From: Smittium mucronatum
Lineage: Eukaryota; Kickxellomycota; Harpellomycetes; Harpellales; Legeriomycetaceae
Direction of reading: 5' to 3'
Length of the DNA: 12,785 bases
Assembly (NCBI GenBank): GCA_001953115.1
Contig: LSSL01005174.1
Span: forward strand, 1 to 12,785
In this document: positions 1-8,324 of the stretch, one piece after another
Layout: every line of letters begins with the position of its first letter
Position numbering within the stretch: position 1 is the stretch's first letter
Notes under the pieces: generated by a model
What the model saw: the letters and a program-made list of their open reading frames with translations, nothing else
The model's database searches: none
Told to the model about the DNA's origin: nothing
Program-made: the position numbers and the translations under genes

Positions 1-784
1 TTTTTTTTTTTTTGTAAAATAAAAATGCCAATGTCTACACACGCGCAAAAAAAAAAAAAAAATCCATACTTTTTGTAAAAATTGAACATGTAAATTTTCG
101 TATATACGTTACACGCATTTAATAGATATTTGCATTAATAAACTATTAACACCATTTATGAAGATATTCAATAGACTAGGCAAAAAGGTAAAAAAAAAAA
201 AATTCTAGTACATGTTTAAAAAGATCCAGGTCTTACTGTTTTGAATAAAAGTATATTCACTAACCTGCAAAAAAAAAAAAAAAAAATTTTTTTACATGAT
301 TGCCACTAACACCAGACAAAAATTCTTTTTTTAATTGTAAAAAAAAAAAAAAAATGTGTGGCAGATTTTACATTTAAGAGAATAATCTACTCTTAATAAT
401 ATCAACTCTGAAGCGATATTAATGGTTATAATTTTGTAAATATTTTTATCAAAAATTATCCAAATTTTTGAATATCTTGCCTCCAACTGTAAAAAGTCCA
501 CACCTGAAAGTCGTTTTTGATACTAATAGCCAATTATTATTATTTTTGTTTCTAGCTTTTTTTGGTATAATATTCAATATATCCACCTTTAGATGAAATA
601 TTTATAAAATCAATAGACTGTTGCATTATTTTAACTAGAAGAATGGATTCTTTTTTTTTTTTATAAAAAAAAATTTATAAGAGAGTTAATTCAACATATA
701 TCCAGACATCTAGTTTTGTTTTTAATTTATTTTTTGTTATAATATTGCGAAATTGTTGGTACGTCAATTACTTTATAAATTAAG

Positions 785-807
785 TTTTTTTTTTTCTTTT
801 CTTTTCT
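785..807 (+). repeat. short T-run plus CTTTT tract
   Basis: T11 (785-795) is followed by two CTTTT units and CT, making 23 bases of pure pyrimidine. It has the same unit and orientation as the longer tract at 1371-1413. Confidence 0.7.
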
Positions 808-1370
808 GGAAATAGATAAACTCGAATGCCATTTATAAAGCCACTTTTATATTTAAATTAAAACCACAATTACTTTATTTTTTCACAACCAATTTCCATA
901 TATTTACCTAAATTATTATAAAAAATAGAATAATAATAAATGATGCTTTAAAATGAAAATGCCTTTTTGAAAATACCCATTAAAAACAAGGATTTTGAAT
1001 GTTATTTATTACCTTTTTTTCAGTATAGATATATCCATTCCTTTTATGTGTTGTTAAGCCAATTACTTGTAAAAATCTACCAAAAAAAGTGAATATTACC
1101 ATCAAAGCATTAGTTAAATATACATATTTGCTAATTGGGAATTTGATTTATAAATCTTTTTATTTTTTAAATGACAAAAAAAATTATGCTAATATTAAAA
1201 CAATATAAATGTTGGAAATTCAAAAATAAAAAGTGTGCAGTAGGACCAATCTTGAGTCCCTATTTTGGACTGGATTAAATTTGTGGACTTTATACTTTTG
1301 CGTACTTGAAGTAAACTAATAAGATTTAATCCAAATTCATGATATTTACATCATCTATCAATTATTCGCA

Positions 1371-1413
1371 CTTTTTTTTTCTTTTCTTTTCTTTTCTTTT
1401 CTTTTCTTTTTTT
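1371..1413 (+). repeat. (CTTTT)n pyrimidine microsatellite
   Basis: A 43-base stretch contains only C and T. C plus nine T is followed by six exact CTTTT units (1381-1410) and three more T. It is a simple repeat with complete strand asymmetry. Pure pyrimidine tracts with mirror symmetry can form triplex DNA, but nothing here shows that this one does. A shorter tract of the same type lies at 785-807. Confidence 0.9.
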
Positions 1414-2080
1414 GTTGCGGGATTCGGTTAAAAGCTATAAAATGTTAATTTTGGGTTAGATCTAAACCTACAAAAAAAAATACCCATGCATTTTCTAACC
1501 CTTTTTTTCTTATGTATTTACTATTCATATAAAAACAAATCATTCAAAAGACCAATGAATTTCCTATTCTATCTGAATTTAAACTAATAAAATTTAATGT
1601 TTAAATCGAGTCTAGTTTTTGCAAGTAGAATTTTGCTTTTTTTTTTTTTTAAAAAAAAACGCAGACTTGTTAGTAAAAAAAATTCGTGAATATCTAATCA
1701 AAATTTCAAACTAAAAATATGAAAAAAAGTTGGGCTTTTTTTTTTTTAAAAGTGGGCTCTTAATACAGTCTCAACTTTACTCGATTTTCTATAAATATTA
1801 AATTATATTATATTTTTTAATTTTCTATATTATTTAATGGTTGTTTAATTATTGATACCATTGAATTTTTATTTTTGAGTTCATTTTTTGGTGCTTAATT
1901 TATTGTGATTATATTTAAAGTGATTTTTTTATAAGTTTAGCTGATTTTTTAATTTTTAAATAGTTATTTCCAAAGGAAAACTGCTTATACCAATACTTGG
2001 CTATATTTATACTGTATTTTTAATAAAAAACAATAACAATTGATCATATTTCTAAAAAAATCAAAAAAAAAAAAAAAGTT

Positions 2081-5000
2081 CCTTTAAAAGCAATTTTTAT
2101 CATAATAAAGTTTTCATAATTTAATATTTAATTTACCTAAATGTTTTCATTTTTGTTTTTTATGAATTTTTTTTTAATTTTAATTTTGAAAACTTGTCTA
2201 TTATTTATCTTTTGAAATGTATTTAGATCTAACCTTTATATACTCGAAATATTTTAAAAATATATTGATAAATTGGTGGAATTTTCTTCATTAAATTAGC
2301 ATAAATATATATGTTTAATTTTTATGAGAAATTCTCATAACTCAGCTAGTTTTTTATTTAAAACCCAAAAATAAAAACTTTGGTTTTACTAATATAAAAA
2401 ATAAAAATATTAACATCAAAATAAAAATAAAAAAGCCTTTTTTCACAACTGATTTTAAAAAAAAAGCTGAAAATCACATGATTTTAAGGCTTAAAATAAG
2501 TTTAATACTGATAATCTGTTGAATATCGACTTTAGATTTTTAGACTCTTTACAAATAAATCTGATAATTAAATGCTAAACCATTTATAATTTCTGTAAAT
2601 TTTATAAAATATTGATGGAGTTTTTTTTTTATAAACTGATTTAAAATCACAAATTTATAAAAATTTTGAATTATTATCGGTTTATATAGAATTGGAATAT
2701 TATTATTATTTCAGGCCAATTTTTTATATTAGCTTGTTTTAAAACTATTTTTGAACATATAGGATTTTTAAGAAAACTTTTAAATTAGCTATCAATCATA
2801 TTTCGACTTATTATGGTTATACCTGTATTATTTAAAATAATGTTGAAGTTTTTATATTTTTTTGAAATTATTTTCTAGAATTCTCTTAAACTTCTCTTTT
2901 TAAATCCAGCTTTTGTTCAACTTTTTCATGTTTAATTTTTTTATTCCTACAAAAATTATCTCGGATAAAAGTTATATACTTTTAAAAAAAAATCAAATTT
3001 TCAGCAAAAAAACTTTTAATTAGAAATTCGATATGTATCTTTTTATTGGATGGTCCTCAAAATAACAAAAAATACAATTAAATACCCATGTTTTAATTTA
3101 TATTTAATTAAATCAAATAATTTCAAAGCTTAGTTAAAATAGCCATAAATTTAAAAAATTTAAAGTTCTATTAAATCCGGTTTAACCTGAAATTTTTGAG
3201 TCTAAATAAAAAAATTATAAATCAGAATTAAACTTAATTTTTCATTTTTCTAGAAACAATATTTTTACTTTAGGTATCGATTTTTTTCATACTCATTTTA
3301 TAAAACAGATGTAAGTGGAATTTCTCTGTGCATTTACATAATTTTTCTGATGTTTGTTAAAATTTAAAAAAACTAGACAAAAATATCTATTGTATACTTC
3401 CATGATTACGTTTTGCATATTCGAAAGGCATTATTTATTAAGAGTAGAAATGAAAATATTCTATAAACAGGTAGTTTTATTTTTAAAAAACTGTGTTAGA
3501 AATTTTGTAAAATTACAATGTATTTATTTTGAAAATAAATGTTCAAATATTTCAAGAATATTGTATAATTAGTTTTCAATATATCAATATCCATATTCAA
3601 TTATGATTTTTTAGGAAAAAATTATTATATTTTTGAAATATGAAAACCAAAGTTGTTATTCAAGTCTTCAAAAGGAGGTGTAGAATTATATTTTTATATT
3701 TGATAAATAAATAAATTTTCTTTTTTATCTCAGATTGAAGGCATGTTATTCCTCTTTATTTTACTTTTACTAATAGTTTTCCTTGGATAGTTGGGAAAAA
3801 ACACATATAAAAACTGTTCATAATTAAAAAATAATAGGTTAGCAATGGTTTAAAATTTTATATACTGGGCTCTTATGAATTTTAAAACTACAGAAATGTT
3901 AATTTAAATTTTTTTACAGATTATCTAAAGTTTCTGTGTATTTAGGACCATCTGAAAAAAATACTTGTATAAATTTCAATAAAATTTAGGTTTGTTTAAA
4001 TTGAGCCTGTTTTCATATTTTTAATTTTTTATTTCATCCAGTTTCTATTATTTACAAAAATTCAAATTTCATAATTATGACCATTTCAGTTTTTTTTTTC
4101 ACCATAAAATTTATTTATATATTCTACCCTATAAATTTCAAGTCAAATGATCATTTTTGTATAGAAAAATTTTAACGGTTTTCGCATTTTTGATTGATTA
4201 GTAATAAATTTTCAATTTATAATAAATAATTTCCATAAAGGTTATCTATCAAACACTGTAATGACACTTATTAATTATTCATTAACTCAGACATAGGTTA
4301 TGACTTTTTATTTTTTTTCAAATATTAAAATAAATATTTTATTTTATACTCATCAAGCTTATATAAGTATAATCCAATTAAATATCTATTTTAACACTAA
4401 TTTTAATATGGTTAGAAATATTTTTTTATATAACTAGTATTAAAAAAGGTTTTTTTTATAAAATTTCAAAAGTTTTATATCATTCATATTTATACAATGG
4501 ATTTCTGATCTTATTCGGGGATTATTTATTACTATTATTAATTTAAAAAAATATTTAAAATTTACTGTTTGTTAACCACACATAAAAGATTAGATGCAAA
4601 AAATAAAAATAAAAAATAATTTTCCATACCTTTTACTCATATTTAATAGTAAGATCATAAATAATTTAGCTTAAAGCCTAATAAAAACAAAAAATCGATT
4701 TAAGATATATTAGTTTCAAATTTTTATATACATCCATATATTTTAATGTATTTTAATCTGTTTTCCATTTTGTTAAAATGAAAAAAAAAAATCATTTTTA
4801 AAATTATTATACTAACTTTTAAATAAGGAAAAATTATATATATCTGTTACACTGATCTCTATGAGAATTTTTAACTTTTAATTTCCTAACCCAGTAGATA
4901 AATAGAGTAGAGTTTTTATAATGGAGATTTTAAAAATTAAAAATTATAAACATGACTTTTTTTAAGATAAGTTACGAAACTCGTATTGTTTATAAAATAT

Positions 5001-5106
5001 AAAAAAATTTCTCCCTGCAGATTTTGATTTCAATTAATATAATTTTTGGGCTGTTTCATGAAGTATAATATATACATATAATGGTTACTTAGACAAATCT
5101 AAAGTT
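2081..5106. other. AT-rich stretch without recognisable genes
   Basis: Stops are dense in all six frames, and I recognise no structural RNA, transposon end or long repeat. The only clear element is the palindrome at 2322-2340. G+C in sampled lines ranges from about 15% to 25%, with no island like the tRNA pair. Confidence 0.6.
2322..2340. repeat. 19-nt perfect inverted repeat
   Basis: The arms TTATGAGAA (2322-2330) and TTCTCATAA (2332-2340) are exact reverse complements around a single A. Such a site could bind a dimeric protein or extrude as a small hairpin. No gene lies nearby to suggest a regulatory role, and the symmetry stops at the next base on each side. Confidence 0.7.
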
Positions 5107-5157
5107 ATCTTTTATAACAATAAGATAATCTTTTATAACAATAAGATAATCTTTTAT
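5107..5157 (+). repeat. 21-bp tandem repeat, 2.4 copies
   Basis: Two identical 21-base units (ATCTTTTATAACAATAAGATA; 5107-5127 and 5128-5148) are followed by the first 9 bases of a third (5149-5157). At each junction AAGAT, A and ATCTT form a small inverted repeat. The perfect identity suggests a recent duplication. It is too short to call a satellite array, and no function is visible. Confidence 0.9.
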
Positions 5158-6149
5158 TTTTTTTAACTATCTCTAATTAAAAAAATTTTAACCTTTTTTC
5201 CTTTTATTCCAAATAAAACTTGATCTCTACAATTCGAGAAAAAAATGGCCATATATATATACATAATATTCCTGATAACTTCGCTTCAGAACGTATCATA
5301 GTGAATTCATAAATTTTCTTATTATTTTCAGAATATATTGTTATTAAGCTTTGAGTTAGTGCCCTATGAATAATGAAAAAATGAGTTATATGATAATGTG
5401 AAAGCTTTTTTTCACTAAATAAAATATTATAATCGCATGATATCTGTATATCAAGGTACATTTAAAAATGATAAATTTATCCTAAATTAAAATAACACGA
5501 AACTAAAGATGTTTAAAAACAAACCTATTTTATCATCAAAATAATATATATGTAAAGCTGTAAGGTGGAGAAATCCGCTCATTTGTACTGATGTTTATAT
5601 TTTATGCGAAATTTGTTTTATAAAAACGAAAGTAATAAAAATACTGATTCGGATAAAACCGTTCATGTTATGGTTTCATTTTTTGGATGATATGGATAAA
5701 TTCCAATATATCCATCGTATTTTATAAAATTCTTTTTTGGATCTCTTATTAGTGATGTAACACTAAATTAGTATATTTTTATACAAGTTTTATATTAGGA
5801 TCGACTTTATAAGATATATGCGGGCCCTTTTTTCAAATAACAAAAAAAATCACCCTTTAAAATTACCTTCGATACAAGTTATATAATTCTCGAGAGTGAT
5901 TTTTTCCCTTTCGAATTCAAATATATTAGAGTTATTTAGTATGTGCTATAATCTCTACATTCAAAAGTGATAGAGTATTTTTCAAATTAAACAAGTCAGC
6001 GTGAAATAATGAAACCATATAATTACTTTTAACTATGAATCATTATTTAATATCTCATAACAATCTGCAAAGTTTGAATAATAGCCTATGGTAAAAGAAA
6101 ATTTCATAAAATATTTCATTGAGAAAAAGTCGAAAAACAACGTAGAAAA
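5158..6149. other. non-coding region upstream of the tRNA pair, slightly G+C-richer
   Basis: G+C in sampled lines between 5521 and 5940 averages about 25%, a little above the rest of the window. Two small hairpins are visible: GTGGA/TCCGC around a GAAA loop at 5565-5578, and ATGGATA/TATCCAT with a 10-base loop at 5692-5715. An 85-codon minus-strand frame from an ATG (5461 down to 5204) crosses this region, but it has no recognisable motif and is probably chance. The segment might contain a decayed gene or a short non-coding RNA, but I cannot show either. Confidence 0.4.
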
Positions 6150-6191
6150 ATGGTTGTTTATCAAATAATTAAATTTTAACTCAAAAAACAT
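6150..6191 (+). promoter_or_regulatory. 5' flank of the tRNA pair with probable Pol III start
   Basis: The 40 bases before tRNA-Phe are almost only A and T, with a TTAAATTTTAA stretch about 12-25 bases upstream of the gene and CAA at 6182-6184, some 8-10 bases upstream. In yeasts, AT-rich or TATA-like sequence near -30 positions TFIIIB, and a CAA-like motif near -10 often marks the start. In a genome this AT-rich the pattern carries little weight. The start site is inferred and not shown. Confidence 0.3.
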
Positions 6192-6264
6192 GGGGACTTA
6201 GCTCAGCTGGGAGAGCGTGCGACTGAAGATCGTACGGTCCCGAGTTCAATCCTCGGAGTCCCCA
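6192..6264 (+). tRNA. tRNA-Phe (anticodon GAA), intronless
   Basis: This gene encodes the tRNA that reads UUU/UUC and carries phenylalanine in cytosolic translation. The 73-nt sequence folds into a complete cloverleaf. The acceptor stem is 7 perfect pairs (6192-6198 with 6257-6263) and A73 is at 6264. The D stem is GCTC/GAGC (6201-6204, 6213-6216) with G18, G19 and G20 in its loop. The anticodon stem (6218-6222 with 6230-6234) has one G-T wobble, and GAA lies at 6225-6227. The T stem CCGAG/CTCGG is perfect and its loop is TTCAATC. U33 and G37 are present; G37 is typical of eukaryotic and archaeal tRNA-Phe, whereas bacteria normally have A37. G20, the GAA anticodon and A73 match the known identity elements of yeast PheRS. 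No CCA is encoded and there is no intron. The internal A box (TAGCTCAGCTGG, 6199-6210) and B-box core (GTTCAATCC, 6244-6252) indicate Pol III transcription. The next tRNA begins 2 nt downstream. Confidence 0.98.
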
Positions 6265-6266
6265 TA

Positions 6267-6348
6267 GGTATCTTGGCCGAGCGGTCTAAGGCGCCGCACT
6301 CAAGTTGCGGTCTCGAAAGAGGCGTGAGTTCGAATCTCACAGATACCA
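6267..6348 (+). tRNA. tRNA-Leu (anticodon CAA), intronless, class II
   Basis: This gene encodes the leucine tRNA that reads UUG. The 82-nt sequence folds as a class II tRNA. The acceptor stem GGTATCT/AGATACC (6267-6273 with 6341-6347) is perfect, and the discriminator A73 at 6348 is as expected for leucine. The D stem is GCC/GGC (6276-6278, 6290-6292). The anticodon stem CCGCA/TGCGG (6294-6298, 6306-6310) is perfect, with CAA at 6301-6303, U33 at 6300 and G37 at 6304. The long variable arm (6311-6323) forms a short CTC/GAG stem closed by a GAAA loop. The T stem GTGAG/CTCAC is perfect with loop TTCGAAT. The D-arm and variable-arm sequence resembles eukaryotic cytosolic tRNA-Leu. No CCA is encoded. 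The stretch between anticodon and 3' stem is continuous, so there is no intron, although this isoacceptor has one in yeast and in vertebrates. It probably shares a transcript with the tRNA-Phe just upstream. Confidence 0.98.
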
Positions 6349-6349
6349 A

Positions 6350-6353
6350 TTTT
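6350..6353 (+). terminator. Pol III T-run terminator after the tRNA pair
   Basis: TTTT begins 2 nt after the last base of tRNA-Leu. Short T runs on the non-template strand end Pol III transcripts. A second run of five T at 6374-6378 could act as backup. No run of four T occurs inside either tRNA or in the 2-nt spacer, so this is the first possible stop for a transcript starting upstream of tRNA-Phe. In some eukaryotes T4 is a weak stop and longer runs are preferred, so the actual end may be at 6374-6378. Confidence 0.75.
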
Positions 6354-7853
6354 AAATTTGATTTGTTTCGTAATTTTTCCAAAATTTAAACGTTAGTTAT
6401 TATTAAATGGTGTAGAGCGTAACATCAACTAAAATCTTTTTTTTTTCAAACCAATTTGGAAGAATGCAGGTCATTTAAATTTTTTTATTAAAAAAACCTA
6501 AGCCATTTTTCAACTATACCTTTTCATTCCAATTTAAAATGTCTAATAGATTTTAAAGTTTGCAAATTCGGATTAAAAAAATGTAAATAAAGTTTAAAAT
6601 TTTGACCAATATAAGAATTTTTTTTAAAAAAATGAACGATTTATCTCTATTCTTTTCATTTTGGGAATGTTATATACCATTGATGACATCATTCTCAATA
6701 AAACTGCGGTTTGAACTTTATATTTAGCCATAGAATTACAATAAAATCAATATTGTACAAGTTTGGCGGACCTTAGATTCTCAAGCTTTTAGTAAATAAT
6801 TCTGTAAGCTTAATAACTCATTCTTTTAAAAAAGATTTGAGCACAAAAATAAATTTTATTGCAGGAATTAAGAGCTCAAGGGAATTTATTTCGTGCCTTT
6901 CTATTTTTTAATTAGTAGTTTTAAAGGATGCGGCGATATTTGTACCAATTTTTTATATCAATTTACATTTCGAAATGGCAGAATAACTGATTTAAAATCT
7001 TTAAAGGTTTTTTTTATCCTCTACAAGATATTTTGAGTTAGAAAATATCATGCTAAAACACAATAAAATCTCAAATATTACGAACTATAAATAATACCAG
7101 AATTTTATGAAAAAACCCACTTAAAAATCTTTTAATGTTGTTAAAAGCATTTTAATATAACAAAGGCGAATATTTATTTGGATTTTATAACGGATTTAAA
7201 CAGATAGTTGAGTTTATAACCCAAAATATTGGATACTGAATAAAAAATTGATAGATTTAATAAATATATATTTTAAACTCAAATTTTTAATATGGGGACT
7301 ATTTGCGAAATGATTTTGGGTAAAATTTCTGTTTGAACAATTTTCTATATCAAAAAAGTGGATAGATAAAACGAATTTGAGGAATTTGGCTTTGGGTGAA
7401 ATTTATTAGAATAATTATAAGGATTTCTTAGTTTAGTATTGACAAATTCAATTAGCCACTAGTATATCTTTTAAATTCTATTTAAATTTTTTAAATCCAA
7501 ATTTACAAACTATTCAATTGATTATCATTCTTTAAAATCTATTGAAATATTTTTTTAATTATTATTTACATTTTTTTTACTTGAGCGTGAAATGACGTGA
7601 ATTCAAGCTACTTTTTCTTTTTGATTTTTTTTAAAATTATTATATTGTTTAATGTTTGATAATAAAAAATCAGAATCCTAAAATAAGTCACATAAAACCA
7701 AATTTAACTCTAAAAAATCACCAAATTCCAAACTTCCTGATTATTAAAGTTAAATCTTCTAGAAATAAACATAAATTCCAAATAAATTTAACAATTTATA
7801 GAAGCCAAAAATACAAAATTTATTTTTCAAAATTGAAGGATAATTTATATAAA

Positions 7854-7857
<4 letters not shown>
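6354..7857. other. AT-rich stretch downstream of the tRNA pair, no gene seen
   Basis: No supported reading frame or RNA fold is visible. There is no sign of a retroelement inserted next to the tRNA genes, as happens in yeasts and dictyostelids: I see no long terminal repeat and no target-site duplication. A small element at 7580-7607 pairs CTTGA with TCAAG and contains CGTGAA twice, 10 bases apart. Confidence 0.5.

Positions 7858-7887
<30 letters not shown>
7858..7887 (+). repeat. (ATA)10 trinucleotide microsatellite
   Basis: Ten uninterrupted ATA units run from 7858 to 7887. In one frame they read as an asparagine run, but that frame begins only at a TTG codon and has no other coding signal, so the repeat is taken as non-coding. 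ATA/AAT microsatellites are typical of very AT-rich eukaryotic genomes and are likely to vary in length between strains. Confidence 0.9.
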
Positions 7888-7890
<3 letters not shown>

Positions 7891-8281
7891 GTCCAAGCGT
7901 ATTATAGCTTAAATATTTGATTTTAATCGATTTAATATATCAATTTAAAATTATATATAACCCTTAAAATTTGGATCCATGATGATAAATTGTATAAAAT
8001 AAAGCGATATGAAATAAAAGGATTCTTATACGAAGAAACTGAGTATTAACAAATACAAATTCATTTGTTGATGTAATTATCTTAAAGTTAGGATGTTAAG
8101 GATTAATTAAAGTCATAGAAAATCCCTCCAAACCAAATATCACCATTTTATTTAATAAAAAAAAAATCGGTGCGTGTTTTCTTGATTGCCTCGTTTTAAA
8201 TAAAGTTCGTAATCGAGTTTCAAAAAATTAGGCATAACACAGAACTAATGTAAATGGCTTTTTATTTAGAATTTAAAGCCT
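7888..8281. other. AT-rich stretch, no gene seen
   Basis: Nothing codes here as far as I can see. A slightly G+C-richer patch at about 8167-8217 contains CGGTGCG and TCGTAATCGAG but forms no clear fold and no recognisable gene. Confidence 0.5.
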
Positions 8282-8296
8282 TATATATATATATAT
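8282..8296 (+). promoter_or_regulatory. (TA)7 tract, possible TATA element
   Basis: A 15-base alternating TA tract ends 28 bases before the ATG of the doubtful reading frame at 8325. The spacing would suit a TATA box only with a very short 5' leader. Alternating TA tracts also occur elsewhere in the window (for example 5252-5261) without any gene, so it may equally be a simple repeat. Confidence 0.2.
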
Positions 8297-8324
8297 TCAT
8301 TGATTAAAAACGCTAGAGTCGACA

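Larger units (their letters stand above)
1..2080. other. gene-less segment rich in long A/T homopolymers
   Basis: I see no coding frame or RNA gene here. Single-base runs of 12 or more are concentrated in this segment: T13 at 1-13, A16 at 47-62, A13 at 190-202, A18 at 269-286 (followed by T7), A16 at 339-354, T12 at 651-662, T14 at 1637-1650 (followed by A9), T12 at 1736-1747 and A15 at 2063-2077. In the rest of the window I found no run longer than about 11. Long poly(dA:dT) tracts exclude nucleosomes and are common upstream of genes in AT-rich eukaryotes, so a gene may lie just beyond the left edge. That is inference. Confidence 0.6.

Noticed and set aside
241..320. CTAAC words (CACTAAC) followed by AG, resembling intron branch points and 3' splice sites
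   Set aside because: No open frame adjoins them, and such short motifs are common in AT-rich DNA.
2473..2480. ATCACATG, matching the CDEI element of budding-yeast point centromeres
   Set aside because: No CDEIII-like sequence with a CCGAA core lies 80-100 or so bases away on either side, so a point centromere is not supported. An 8-bp match is expected by chance.
3354..3572. 72-codon + strand reading frame
   Set aside because: It opens only at TTG, has no recognisable motif, and its length is within chance expectation for this composition.
5204..5461. 85-codon - strand reading frame starting at ATG
   Set aside because: The length is compatible with chance, and there is no domain, supporting neighbour or clear rise in G+C along the frame. 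It is mentioned in the regional entry only.
5909..5919. CTTTCGAATTC, resembling a Pol III B box
   Set aside because: It is an imperfect match with no A box at the right distance and no tRNA-like fold around it.
6192..6348. Bacterial or organellar origin of the tRNA genes
   Set aside because: Absence of encoded CCA, G37 in tRNA-Phe, strong A and B boxes, eukaryote-like leucine D and variable arms and a T-run terminator all favour a nuclear eukaryotic origin.
6681..6691. TGATGACATCA, resembling a C/D snoRNA C box
   Set aside because: I found no matching D box with a terminal stem at a sensible distance, and the word is explained by a short inverted repeat.
7656..7907. 83-codon + strand frame with an asparagine run
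   Set aside because: It starts at TTG, the asparagine run is just the ATA microsatellite read in one frame, and the rest is low complexity.
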